Source: Corallococcus carmarthensis (GTDB lineage Bacteria; Myxococcota; Myxococcia; Myxococcales; Myxococcaceae). From it: a stretch of 64,000 nt of DNA. The position numbers were made by a program, and so were the translations under genes. Below the pieces are notes generated by a model that was not told the origin of the DNA, ran no database searches, and saw nothing but the letters and a program-made list of their open reading frames with translations. The DNA lies in NCBI RefSeq assembly GCF_003611695.1, contig NZ_RAWE01000002.1, forward strand, positions 62,001 through 126,000, in the 5' to 3' direction. Positions 44,548-53,181 of the stretch are shown piece by piece (the first letter of the stretch is position 1; each line of letters starts with the position of its first letter).

Positions 44548-44566
44548 AAGTTAGGACTCCTAACTT
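44548..44566. promoter_or_regulatory. Perfect 8-3-8 palindrome, probable MarR operator
   Basis: AAGTTAGG-ACT-CCTAACTT, perfect arms, in the shared upstream region of the minus-strand MarR/protoglobin/redoxin unit and the plus-strand hydrolase operon. Its AT-rich halves inside GC-rich surroundings and 11-bp distance from the MarR ATG suggest repressor binding over the promoter or start. Confidence 0.7.
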
Positions 44567-44694
44567 GTCAAGACGACCCATTGATCCGCACCCCGCGCCA
44601 TCTCCGGAATCGATGGGAATCATCTCCAGTTTGCGGATTGTGATGGCGTCGCGGGCAGGCGAGGGTGTCCCCATTCCACGGAAGGGCACTCCAC

Positions 44695-45351
44695 ATGGCG
44701 ACCGCGACCGCATCCCCTGGCAAGACGCTGCTCAACCCCGGCGACCACACGCTGATCCTCATCGACTTCCAGCCGCAGATGGCTTTCGCGACCCACTCCA
44801 TCCACGCGAACCAGCTGCGCACGCACGTCTCGCTCATCTCCGGCGCGGCGCGGGTGTTCAACGTGTCCACCATCCTCACGACCGTCGCGGAGAAGTCCTT
44901 CTCCGGCCCGATGTTCACGGAGATCAAGGAAGCGTTTCCGGAGTCCGAGTTCATCGACCGGACCTCGATGAACACCTGGGAGGATCCGCGCATCGCCGAG
45001 CGCGTCAACGCCATCGGGAAGTCGCGCATCGTCCTGGCGGGCCTATGGACGTCGGTGTGCATCGTCGGTCCCGCGCTGTCGGCGTTGGATCAGGGCTTCG
45101 AGGTCTACGTCATCGCCGATGCGTGCGGTGACGTCTCCACGGAGGCCCATGAGCGCGCGATGGCCCGGATGATTCAGGCCGGCGTCCGTCCCATGACCTC
45201 GCTCCAGTACCTGCTCGAGCTGCAGCGTGATTGGGCCCGGAGCAAGACGTATGACGCCGTCGTGAACCTCGCGAAGGAGTCGGGCGGCGCCTATGGGCTC
45301 GGCCTGCTCTACGCGAAGACCATGTTCGGTGGGGGCGAAGGCGGTCACTGA
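44695..45351 (+). CDS. Isochorismatase-family hydrolase (YcaC-like)
   Basis: 218 residues from the ATG at 44695. Cysteine hydrolase signature residues: D24 in ILIDFQPQM, and nucleophile C122 in AGLWTSVCIVGPAL; EAHERAMARMIQAGVRP and the general fold match YcaC-type hydrolases of unknown substrate. First gene of a six-gene operon. Immediately downstream (26 bases) is the XapX gene. Confidence 0.9.
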   Translation: MATATASPGKTLLNPGDHTLILIDFQPQMAFATHSIHANQLRTHVSLISGAARVFNVSTILTTVAEKSFSGPMFTEIKEAFPESEFIDRTSMNTWEDPRIAERVNAIGKSRIVLAGLWTSVCIVGPALSALDQGFEVYVIADACGDVSTEAHERAMARMIQAGVRPMTSLQYLLELQRDWARSKTYDAVVNLAKESGGAYGLGLLYAKTMFGGGEGGH

Positions 45352-45377
45352 CTCCCAGTGTCTTCCGCGTCGGGTCG

Positions 45378-45653
45378 ATGCTCATGAAAATCTATCTGGT
45401 GTCCATCGCCGCGGGGACGCTGATTGGCTTCCTCTACGGTCTGCTCGGAGTCCGCTCTCCGGCGCCGCCGCTCGTCGCGCTGACGGGCCTGCTGGGAATC
45501 CTGCTCGGGGAGCAGCTGGTGCCCGTCGGCCGCCGGCTGCTCCGCCGTGAACCGCTCACCGCGGCGTGGTTCGCCGAGGAGTGCGTTCCGAAGGTCACGG
45601 GAGTGCCCCCCGCGTCTACAGTGGGCGCTCCGCCAACCCGCCCTCAACCCTGA
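45378..45653 (+). CDS. XapX domain (DUF1427) small membrane protein
   Basis: 91 residues; an internal ATG two codons in is an alternative start. Two hydrophobic helices: IYLVSIAAGTLIGFLYGLLG and ALTGLLGILLGEQLVP, with the DUF1427 pattern GVRSPAPP between them, matching XapX. Function unknown. The family recurs next to YcaC-like hydrolases and amidohydrolases in other proteobacteria, as seen here. Confidence 0.88.
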   Translation: MLMKIYLVSIAAGTLIGFLYGLLGVRSPAPPLVALTGLLGILLGEQLVPVGRRLLRREPLTAAWFAEECVPKVTGVPPASTVGAPPTRPQP

Positions 45654-45666
45654 AGGGACACGCTCC

Positions 45667-47523
45667 ATGGCCCCTGACCTCATCCTGCACCACGGCCGGT
45701 TCACCACGCTGCACCCTGGCGCTTCCGAGGCCGAAGCCGTCGCCATCACGGACGGGCGGTTCTCCGCGGTGGGCGCCGCGCGCGACATCCTCCCGACGCG
45801 GGGCCCGGCCACCCGGATCATCGACGTGGGGGACCGGCGCGTCGTGCCCGGCCTCATCGACAGCCACACCCACGTCATCCGGGGTGGGCTCAACTACAAC
45901 CTGGAGCTGCGCTGGGATGGGGTCCGGTCGCTCGCGGATGCGATGCGCATGCTGCGTCAGCAGGTGGCCGTCACCCCCGCGCCGCAGTGGGTGCGGGTGG
46001 TGGGGGGCTTCACCGAGTTCCAGTTCGTCGAGCGGCGCCTGCCGACACTGGAGGAACTGAACGCCGTCGCGCCGGAGACGCCGGTCTTCATCCTCCACCT
46101 CTATGACCGGGCGCTGCTCAACGGGGCGGCGCTCCGCGCGTGCGGATACACCCGCGACACACCGAACCCGCCGGGCGGCGAAATCCAGCGCGACCGGCAC
46201 GGCAATCCCACCGGACTCCTGCTCGCGAAGCCCAACGCGCAGCTGCTCTACGCGACCCTGGCGAAGGGCCCGAAGCTGCCCCAGGAGTATCAGGAGAACT
46301 CCACCCGCCACTTCATGCGCGAGCTGAACCGCCTGGGCATCACCGGCGTCATCGACGCGGGCGGCGGCTTCCAGAACTACCCTGACGACTACGCCGTCGT
46401 GCGGAAGCTCGCGGACGCGGGCGAGCTCACGTTGCGCATCGCCTACAACCTGTTCACCCAGAACAAGGGCGCCGAGGCCGCGGACTTCCGCGCGTGGACC
46501 CGGATGGTCCAGCCGGGGCAGGGGAACGACCACTTCCGCCACAATGGCGCGGGGGAGATGCTGGTGTTCTCCGCCGCGGACTTCGAGGACTTCCGCGAAC
46601 CGCGTCCGGACCTTCCGGCGGACATGGAAGGACAGCTGGAGGAGGTGGTCCGGGTGCTGGTGGAGAACCGCTGGCCGTGGCGTCTGCACGCGACGTACGA
46701 CGAGAGCATCTCGCGCGCCCTGGATGTCTTTGAACGGGTCCACCGCGACATGCCCTTCCAGGGGCTGCACTGGTTCTTCGACCACGCGGAGACCATCTCC
46801 GAGCGGAACATCGACCGCATCGCGGCGCTCGGCGGCGGCATCGCGGTGCAGCACCGGATGGCCTACCAGGGCGAGTACTTCGTGGAGCGCTATGGCGCGG
46901 TGGCCGCGAGCCGGACTCCGCCCGTGGCCCGCATGCTCGCCGCGGGTGTTCCGGTGGGGGCCGGCACGGATGCCACGCGGGTCGCGTCCTACAACCCATG
47001 GGTCTCGTTGTCGTGGCTGGTCACCGGCAAGACCGTCGCGGGGACTCCGCTGTACGGCGAGCGCGCGCTGCTCGACCGGGAGACGGCGCTGCGGCTCTGG
47101 ACCGAGCGCAACACCTGGTTCTCATCCGAGACGGGCAAGAAGGGGCAGCTCGCCGTGGGGCAGCTCGCGGACCTGGCCGTGCTCTCGGCGGACTACTTCC
47201 GCGTCGCGGCCGACGACATCGCCGGCCTGGAGTCCGTGCTCACCATTGTTGGCGGAAAGGTGGTGCATGGCTCCGGAGGTTTCGCGGAGTTCGCGCCGCC
47301 GCTGCCCCCGGCGATGCCGGACTGGTCTCCGGTCCGGACCTTTGGCGGCGCGGTGCAGGCCACGGCGCACGCCCGGGGTGGGCACGACGCGGCGCCAGTC
47401 CATGCCGCGCCGCACGCGTGTGGCGTGCATGCCCACGGCACGGCGGCCTGGCGGCGGCCGGTGCCCGTCGCGGAGGAGCCGGCGTTCTGGGGGCTCCTGG
47501 GCTGCTCCTGCTGGGCGTTCTGA
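45667..47523 (+). CDS. Amidohydrolase family protein (YtcJ/AepA-like)
   Basis: 618 residues from the ATG at 45667. Metal-dependent amidohydrolase superfamily: VVPGLIDSHTHVIRGGL (HxH), HATYDESI, HWFFDHAETISERN and VPVGAGTDATRVAS (catalytic Asp). Internal pattern TGLLLAKPNAQLLYA fits the Amidohydro_3 group. C-terminal ~60 residues form a His-rich tail ending LLGCSCWAF, possibly metal binding. Natural substrate unknown. Fits between XapX (13 bases) and the porin (12 bases). Confidence 0.9.
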   Translation: MAPDLILHHGRFTTLHPGASEAEAVAITDGRFSAVGAARDILPTRGPATRIIDVGDRRVVPGLIDSHTHVIRGGLNYNLELRWDGVRSLADAMRMLRQQVAVTPAPQWVRVVGGFTEFQFVERRLPTLEELNAVAPETPVFILHLYDRALLNGAALRACGYTRDTPNPPGGEIQRDRHGNPTGLLLAKPNAQLLYATLAKGPKLPQEYQENSTRHFMRELNRLGITGVIDAGGGFQNYPDDYAVVRKLADAGELTLRIAYNLFTQNKGAEAADFRAWTRMVQPGQGNDHFRHNGAGEMLVFSAADFEDFREPRPDLPADMEGQLEEVVRVLVENRWPWRLHATYDESISRALDVFERVHRDMPFQGLHWFFDHAETISERNIDRIAALGGGIAVQHRMAYQGEYFVERYGAVAASRTPPVARMLAAGVPVGAGTDATRVASYNPWVSLSWLVTGKTVAGTPLYGERALLDRETALRLWTERNTWFSSETGKKGQLAVGQLADLAVLSADYFRVAADDIAGLESVLTIVGGKVVHGSGGFAEFAPPLPPAMPDWSPVRTFGGAVQATAHARGGHDAAPVHAAPHACGVHAHGTAAWRRPVPVAEEPAFWGLLGCSCWAF

Positions 47524-47535
47524 GCGGCCCTCCCC

Positions 47536-48918
47536 ATGCCATGTCGTTTCAATAGGGAACTCTTCCGCCTCGTCCCCGGGCTGCTGATCCTGTCGGTGTC
47601 GGCCCACGCCGAGGACGTGCCAGAGCCGCGCGAGGCGCCCCGGTACGCGGGGATCCGCTATCTCGAGGACTGGGCGGATCCGCTGCGGCGGCCCGGGGAT
47701 GATCCCTTCGACCGCGTGAAGTACGTCCCGCTCGCGGAGCAGGTCTATCTCTCGTTCGGAGGCCAGCATCGGCTCCGCTACGAGCTGACCGAGGGACGGG
47801 AGGGGCCGCTCCCCGAAAGCGTCCTGCTCTCGCGCAACCTGTTGCACGTCGACGCCCACGCGGGACCGCTGCGGGCCTTTGTCCAGCTGGGGGCGCACTT
47901 CGCGCTCGGGGCTCCGTCCCGGGACGCGCCGCCCGGAAGCGACCTGTTCGACGTGCAGCAGGCCTTCGTCGAGTGGCGCGCCAGGGCCCGGGAGGTCCGC
48001 TTCGTCGCCCGCGTGGGACGCCAGGAGATGGCGCTGGGGTCGACGCGGTGGGTGAGCACGCGGGATGGGACCAATGTCCGGCAGGCGTTCGACCTTGCCC
48101 GCCTCTCGGCCACCGGCGACGGCTGGAACGTCGAGGGCTTTGGCGGCGTGGTGCCCCAGCTGGAGCGGGGCGTGCTCGATGATGCGCCCTCCTGGCGGAG
48201 CCGGTTCTGGGGCGTCTACGCGACCGTGGACGTCCTGCCGCGAAAGCAGTTCTCGTTCGATGCCTTCTATCTCGGGCGCGACCGGCCTTCGGTGACCTAC
48301 GGCGAGGTGGAGGGGCGCGAAGTGCGCCACATGGTGGGCGTGCGGGCGTTCGGCGAGACCGGGAGCGGCTTCGAGTACATCGGGCATGCGCTCATCCAGG
48401 CGGGCACCGTGGGCGGTGACCGGGTCCTGGCCTGGGGATTGGCGGGAGGCCTGTGGCAGCGGCTGCCCTTCGCGCCCCTGCGGGTGGGCGTGCGGGGTGA
48501 TGCGCTGAGCGGTGACCGCAGCGCCGGCGACGGCCGGGTTTCCACCTTCCATGCCTGGTTCCCGAACCAGACCTTCTTCAGCGCGCTGCCGTTGATCTAC
48601 CCCTCGAACCTCTACGAAGTGCATCCGCTCGTTCAGTGGGAGCGCGATGCCGTCTCACTGGAGGCGGGTTCGGTCTTCTTCTTCCGGCAGTCGGTCCACG
48701 ACGCCGTCTACACGCCGCCGGGGGAGGTGCTCGTGCCGCCCTCTGCGTCGACGGCGCGATACACCGGCGCGCAGCTCTCGCTGTCGCTCGGCTATCGCGT
48801 TACACGCCACGTCCAGTTCAACGCCGAGTACTCGCATGTCTTCGCCGGGCCCGCGCTGCGGGCGGTCACTGGCGGAGACGTGGACTTCTTCGGAACATGG
48901 ACGACCTTCACCTACTGA
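47536..48918 (+). CDS. Alginate-export-type outer-membrane porin
   Basis: 460 residues. Signal peptide with LVPGLLILSVSAHAE. The barrel begins RYLEDWADPLRR and has the alginate export (Alginate_exp/AlgE-like) family signature, e.g. KYVPLAEQVYLSFGGQHRLRYE, VGRQEMALGSTRWVSTRDGTNVRQAFDLAR, and alternating strands throughout. C-terminus ends in FGTWTTFTY, aromatic as expected for barrels. Presumably lets the amidohydrolase substrate in or products out. Confidence 0.88.
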   Translation: MPCRFNRELFRLVPGLLILSVSAHAEDVPEPREAPRYAGIRYLEDWADPLRRPGDDPFDRVKYVPLAEQVYLSFGGQHRLRYELTEGREGPLPESVLLSRNLLHVDAHAGPLRAFVQLGAHFALGAPSRDAPPGSDLFDVQQAFVEWRARAREVRFVARVGRQEMALGSTRWVSTRDGTNVRQAFDLARLSATGDGWNVEGFGGVVPQLERGVLDDAPSWRSRFWGVYATVDVLPRKQFSFDAFYLGRDRPSVTYGEVEGREVRHMVGVRAFGETGSGFEYIGHALIQAGTVGGDRVLAWGLAGGLWQRLPFAPLRVGVRGDALSGDRSAGDGRVSTFHAWFPNQTFFSALPLIYPSNLYEVHPLVQWERDAVSLEAGSVFFFRQSVHDAVYTPPGEVLVPPSASTARYTGAQLSLSLGYRVTRHVQFNAEYSHVFAGPALRAVTGGDVDFFGTWTTFTY

Positions 48919-48935
48919 CCCACGGTCCCAGCTCG

Positions 48936-49568
48936 ATGCCTCCCAGTCCTTCGTCCCAGTCCGTTTGGGTTCCCGCCGCGCTCGCGTTCGTCGCGGGCTA
49001 CGCGGACGCCGTCACCTTCGTTGGCGCGGGAGGAATCTTCTGCGCGCATGTCACCGGCAACTTCGTCGTGCTCGCGGCGGACCTTGCCCGGAACGCCAAG
49101 GCCGATGAATGGCTCAAGCTGTCGACCTTTCCCATCTTCGTCCTGTCCGTCTTCCTGGCCACGCACCTGCATGTCCGGGTGGAGCGCTCCGCGCGAATGC
49201 TGCTGCTCCTCCAGGCGGTGGCCTTCGGTCTGGCGGCCGGCGTGCCCCTGCTGGTGAAGGGGCCCGCGGCGCACCAGCTCGTCGTGGTCTTCGCGGTCAT
49301 CGCCATGGGCATCCAGAACGCGATGCACCGGGTATCGCCCTCGCTGGGGCCGATGACGACGGTGATGACCGGCAATGTCACGCAGTGGTTCGTCGAGAAG
49401 GTGCTCCCCGCAGCCCCCGAGAACGCGGTCAAACACCGCTCCCTGGGCTTCATCATCCTGGCGTTCGCGCTGGGGTGCCTGGGTGGGGCGTTCGGCGTCC
49501 AGCACCTGGGGTTCGCGGCGTTCCTCGCGCCCCTGGGACTCGCGCTGTGGGTGCGCAGCCGGGTGTGA
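48936..49568 (+). CDS. DUF1275 family membrane protein (YoaK-like)
   Basis: 210 residues from the ATG at 48936, with an alternative ATG at 48897 overlapping the porin end. Motifs AFVAGYADAVTFVGAGGIFCAHVTGNFV and GIQNAMHRVSPSLGPMTTVMTGNVTQW are diagnostic of DUF1275. About six membrane segments. Function unknown. Confidence 0.9.
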   Translation: MPPSPSSQSVWVPAALAFVAGYADAVTFVGAGGIFCAHVTGNFVVLAADLARNAKADEWLKLSTFPIFVLSVFLATHLHVRVERSARMLLLLQAVAFGLAAGVPLLVKGPAAHQLVVVFAVIAMGIQNAMHRVSPSLGPMTTVMTGNVTQWFVEKVLPAAPENAVKHRSLGFIILAFALGCLGGAFGVQHLGFAAFLAPLGLALWVRSRV

Positions 49569-49579
49569 CAGGCCCTGCC

Positions 49580-50188
49580 ATGCCAGACACCGAACGAACC
49601 GACAGCGCGAGGCTGGAGGCCTTCAGCGATGGCGTCTTCGCCGTCGTCATCACGCTGTTGGCGCTCGACCTGAAGCCGGAGCTCACCGACTCCGCCCGGG
49701 ACTCCCACGCGCTGCTCTGGCAGCTCGCCGCCAGGTGGCCGACCTGGCTCGCGTTCGTGACGAGCTTCAGCACGGTCCTCATCATGTGGATCGACCACCA
49801 CGGCCTGCTCAAGTTCGTGCGCCGCGTGGACACGCCGGTGCTCTTCGCGAACGGGCTCCTGATGCTGCTGACCACGCTGGTGCCGTTCACGACGGCGCTG
49901 CTGTCGGCGCACCTGACGGAGCCGTCGGGCTCCATGGCCGGGGCCCTCTATTCGGGCCTGTTCGTCCTCATCAACGGGGCCTTCAACCTGCTCTGGCACC
50001 TGCTGCGGCGGCAGGCGCTCCCGGGAGCGCTGGAACAGCGGCTCACGTGGCACTACCGCCTCGGGTTTCCGGTGTACCTGGTGGCGACCCTCGTCGCGCT
50101 CTGGCGCCTGCCCCTCAGCCTCGTGCTGTGCGCGGGCATGTGGGCCTTGTGGAGCGCCAACATGCGGCCGGTGCACGACGGTGCGTGA
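49580..50188 (+). CDS. TMEM175-family potassium channel-like protein (DUF1211)
   Basis: 202 residues from the ATG at 49580. RLEAFSDGVFAVVITLLAL contains the FSD signature of the TMEM175/DUF1211 family, whose bacterial members are K+ channels; about six helices follow. It is the last of the six co-directional genes and convergent with the LysR gene, 11 bases apart. Confidence 0.88.
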   Translation: MPDTERTDSARLEAFSDGVFAVVITLLALDLKPELTDSARDSHALLWQLAARWPTWLAFVTSFSTVLIMWIDHHGLLKFVRRVDTPVLFANGLLMLLTTLVPFTTALLSAHLTEPSGSMAGALYSGLFVLINGAFNLLWHLLRRQALPGALEQRLTWHYRLGFPVYLVATLVALWRLPLSLVLCAGMWALWSANMRPVHDGA

Positions 50189-50199
50189 GGGGGACCGGC

Positions 50200-51111
50200 C
50201 TACCGCTGGCGGCGTGCCTCGCGTGCGCACAGCAGGGTGAGCTGCTCCAGCAGCCAGCGATGCGCGGGGCCGAACTCGGTGTCGCTCCGGTAGATGGCCA
50301 CGAGGTTGAGCTCGCGCGCATGGTTGCCCCAGGCCGCGGGCCGGAGCGCCACCAGCGTGCCCGCGCGCAGGTCCTCGCGGATCAGGTGCTCCGGCAGGTT
50401 GCCCCACCCGAGCCCCGCGCGAAGCATCTCGTGCTTGGTGTAGAGGTCGCCCACGCGCCAGACGCGCGGCGACAGCCCGACCTGATCGCTGACGCCGTCG
50501 TCGGTGCATTCGGAGAGCACGATCTGGATCGCGTCGGCGAAGTGCCGGGTCGCGATGCGTCCCTGGATGGCGGCGAGCGGGTGGTCCGGGCCCGCGACGG
50601 GGAGCATCCGGATGGGGGACAGGGCCTGCGCTTCGAGCCCTCGCGCCATCCCCTCCGGGCTCACCACGCCCAGGGTGGCCCGTCCGTCCAGCACGCGCGC
50701 GGAGACGGCGGACCTGACCTGCGTGTCGATGCGCAGATCGACCGCGGGAAACTCCTGGGTGAAGGCACCGCAGAGGTCGATGAGCGCCTTCAGGGGGAAG
50801 AACGCGTCCACGCACAGCGACACGGACGCTTCGAGCCCCATCGTCAGCCCGGTGGTGAGCCGCCGCAGGCCGTCCACTTCGGCGAGCACCCGCCGCGTCG
50901 ACGCGAGCACCGCCTGGCCCTCGTTGGTCAGGCGGGCCACCTTCGTCGTGCGGTCCCAGAGCGTGACGCCCAACTGCGCTTCCAGGTTCGCCATCGACGT
51001 GCTGATGGCGGACTGCACCCGGCGCAGCTTGCGCGCCGCCGCGGAGAAGCTCCCTTCCTCCACGACGGAAACGAAGGCACGAAGCTGGTCGAGCGTGATG
51101 GGGTCGAACAC
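50200..51111 (-). CDS. LysR family transcriptional regulator
   Basis: 303 residues. N-terminal HTH: LDQLRAFVSVVEEGSFSAAARKLRRVQSAIS, MANLEAQLGVTLWDRT. The C-terminal periplasmic-binding-like effector domain (about 90-295) has typical GVVSPEGMARGLEA and RAGLGWGNLPEHLIREDL. Lies at the end of the six-gene operon, convergent with it; such LysR genes sometimes regulate neighbours in trans. Confidence 0.95.
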   Translation of the reverse strand: MFDPITLDQLRAFVSVVEEGSFSAAARKLRRVQSAISTSMANLEAQLGVTLWDRTTKVARLTNEGQAVLASTRRVLAEVDGLRRLTTGLTMGLEASVSLCVDAFFPLKALIDLCGAFTQEFPAVDLRIDTQVRSAVSARVLDGRATLGVVSPEGMARGLEAQALSPIRMLPVAGPDHPLAAIQGRIATRHFADAIQIVLSECTDDGVSDQVGLSPRVWRVGDLYTKHEMLRAGLGWGNLPEHLIREDLRAGTLVALRPAAWGNHARELNLVAIYRSDTEFGPAHRWLLEQLTLLCAREARRQR

Positions 51112-51202
51112 GCTCGTGCCATCTCATGAATCGGTGGGCGGAGGCAAAGGCGCCCCCTGGCGGCCTCGGTAGGACCGGAAGGAGGCGGCGTTGCCCGCGG
51201 GC

Positions 51203-53011
51203 TCACGGGCCGTAGCGGTAGTGGATGAAGCCGAGCGCGCCGTTGTTGTTCCAGCCCTGGAGCAGCTCCGCTCGCCCGTCTCCATCCAGGTCCCGGGCGA
51301 ACCAGCCCACGGCGCCGGAGCCATACCCGGTGTTCGCCTTGCGGAACTGCGTCATGAGCCGGCTGCCATTCCAGCGGTAGACCGTCAGCCCGAGCGTCCC
51401 GTTGTTGTCCCAAGCCTGGATGAGCTCCTGACGGCCATCGCCGTCCACGTCCGCGCTTTTCCAGGACACGGCACGCCAGCCCTGCCCGCTGTCCCGGGTG
51501 GTCCATGCCGGCTGGAGGCCCCCATTCCACCGGTAGAGGATGAAGCCCAGGCCATCGGTGGCCGTGTTCTGGAAGGACTGGACCAGCTCATCGCGTCCAT
51601 CCCCGTCGACGTCCGCGATGAGCCAGGCAACGGCGTTGGAACCCTGGCCGACGTTGCTGGTGGTCCAGAGCTGCACGAGCCCGCTGCCGTTCCACCGGTA
51701 GACGATGAAGCCGAGCGCGCCGTTGTTGTTGAAGGCCTGGATGATTTCCTGACGGCCATCCCCGTCCACGTCACCAGTCCTCCAGGCGACGGCGGTGGAG
51801 CCCTGGCCGATGTTGGGCGTGCCCCAGAGCTGCACGAGCCCGCTGCCGTTCCACCGGTAGATGATGAAGCCAAGCGCGCCGTTGGTGTTGTTGAAGGCCT
51901 GGACGATCTCGTCACGGCCGTCGCCATCCACGTCGCTGGAGAGCCACGCGACGGCGCCGGAGCCCTGGCCGATGTTGGGCGTGCCCCAGAGCTGCACGAG
52001 CCCGCTGCCGTTCCACCGGTAGACGTTGAAGCCCAGCCGGCCACTGATGTTGAAGGCCTGGACGACCTCGTCACGGCCGTCACCATCCACGTCATTGATG
52101 AGCCAGGCCACGGCGTTGGAACCCTGGCCGATGTTGGACGTGGCCCAGGCCCGCGTCATCGCGGAGCCATTCCATCGGTAGACGATGAAGCCGAGCGCCC
52201 CGTTGTTGTTGAAGGCCTGGAGGACCTCGCCCCGGCCATCCCCGTCCAGATCCGCGTCGAGCCAGGCGTTGGCGATGGGCCCGTCCCCGATGTTCGAGGT
52301 GGCCCAGGTGGCCGCGAAGCCCGTCCGGGTGGCGCCGTAGACCAGCTGCGCGCCTTCGACGTCGAGCGCGCTGAGCTCCCCGTCGTTGTTCCACCAGGGG
52401 TTGCAGTAGTTCATCACCGAGAACGCATCGTAGGGACCCAGGACGGAGTTGCCGTTGGTTCCCTGCACGTCATTGCAGGTGCTGGGCCTGTCCGGCCGGT
52501 TCTGTTCGTGCGCGAACCCGAGCGCATGTCCGAACTCGTGGACCGCGATGGCGCGGATGCAGTACTCGAGGCGGGACTGGCAACTGGTGCTCCAGTTGTT
52601 GAACGTGAAGTTCAGCACCATGCCGGGCCGCAGCGCGAGCAGGGCGCTGCCCAGCCCCTTCGTGTGCGGACCCTCGTCGTTGATCCGGATGCGGAGCCCC
52701 GGGAAGGGGATGAACGGAGACGTCGGGCATGTCCCCCACCCCGAGAACTGGATGCCGGAAACGGAGGCCCAGGACTGCTCGACCGCGTCGCGGGTCCAGG
52801 CCCGCGCCGCGGCATCGGCGCCCGTGGGGTTCTCCCAGCACACCGGAATCGCATCCGTTGCCCAGACGGTATCGGTCTTCAGATAGAGGGGCTGCTCCTG
52901 CGGCCGGGTGACGAGCACCTGACTGTCAAGCTCCACCTCCGGTGGCGGTTCGCAGCTTGTAAGGAATGAGAGGGCACACAGCAGGCCAGCGAGTCGGTAT
53001 CTCAGGGACAT
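51203..53011 (-). CDS. Metzincin-type zinc protease lipoprotein with seven FG-GAP-like repeats
   Basis: 602 residues from the ATG at 53011. Lipobox LSFLTSC (Cys20). The catalytic HExxHxxGxxH zinc motif is HEFGHALGFAH (158-168), and M200 in SVMNYC is the Met-turn; this is a metzincin (matrixin/astacin-like). From about residue 240 to the end lie seven ~50-residue repeats with xDxDGDGRxExxQAFNNNGALGF, resembling FG-GAP/VCBS propeller blades that bind calcium (DVDGDGRDE). Repeats 2-5 are highly alike at DNA level. Likely secreted to the cell surface or outer membrane. Confidence 0.87.
   Translation of the reverse strand: MSLRYRLAGLLCALSFLTSCEPPPEVELDSQVLVTRPQEQPLYLKTDTVWATDAIPVCWENPTGADAAARAWTRDAVEQSWASVSGIQFSGWGTCPTSPFIPFPGLRIRINDEGPHTKGLGSALLALRPGMVLNFTFNNWSTSCQSRLEYCIRAIAVHEFGHALGFAHEQNRPDRPSTCNDVQGTNGNSVLGPYDAFSVMNYCNPWWNNDGELSALDVEGAQLVYGATRTGFAATWATSNIGDGPIANAWLDADLDGDGRGEVLQAFNNNGALGFIVYRWNGSAMTRAWATSNIGQGSNAVAWLINDVDGDGRDEVVQAFNISGRLGFNVYRWNGSGLVQLWGTPNIGQGSGAVAWLSSDVDGDGRDEIVQAFNNTNGALGFIIYRWNGSGLVQLWGTPNIGQGSTAVAWRTGDVDGDGRQEIIQAFNNNGALGFIVYRWNGSGLVQLWTTSNVGQGSNAVAWLIADVDGDGRDELVQSFQNTATDGLGFILYRWNGGLQPAWTTRDSGQGWRAVSWKSADVDGDGRQELIQAWDNNGTLGLTVYRWNGSRLMTQFRKANTGYGSGAVGWFARDLDGDGRAELLQGWNNNGALGFIHYRYGP
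51212..52290 (-). repeat. Seven tandem ~150-bp coding repeats in the metzincin gene
   Basis: Units encode (S/T)NIGQGSNAVAWL...DVDGDGRDE..QAFNNNGALGFIVYRWNGSG. Units around 51649-52060 are nearly identical in DNA, indicating recent duplication or conversion. Confidence 0.8.
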
Positions 53012-53142
53012 GGCGGCCCCATACACCAATCAGCAAAGCATTTAAAACTAGAATAAGCCTGAAGACTGCCTGTCACCGTTCAGGGGGCTTGCCAGAGGGC
53101 TGACCTGCGCCCACCTCGAGTCCCCGTGGGGCGACGAAAGGA

Positions 53143-53176
53143 CCGGGGAGGAGGCACGTGGCCTCCTCCTCCCCGG
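53143..53176. terminator. Terminator hairpin downstream of the RHS gene
   Basis: Long GC stem CCGGGGAGGAGGC ... GCCTCCTCCTCCCCGG with a loop ACGTG and a 3-nt bulge, 6 bases past the stop of the minus-strand RHS gene. Confidence 0.6.
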
Positions 53177-53181
53177 GGGAC

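Noticed and set aside
51212..52290. CRISPR-like regular repeats
   Set aside because: Units are ~150 bp, in-frame and encode FG-GAP-like blades; no unique spacers.
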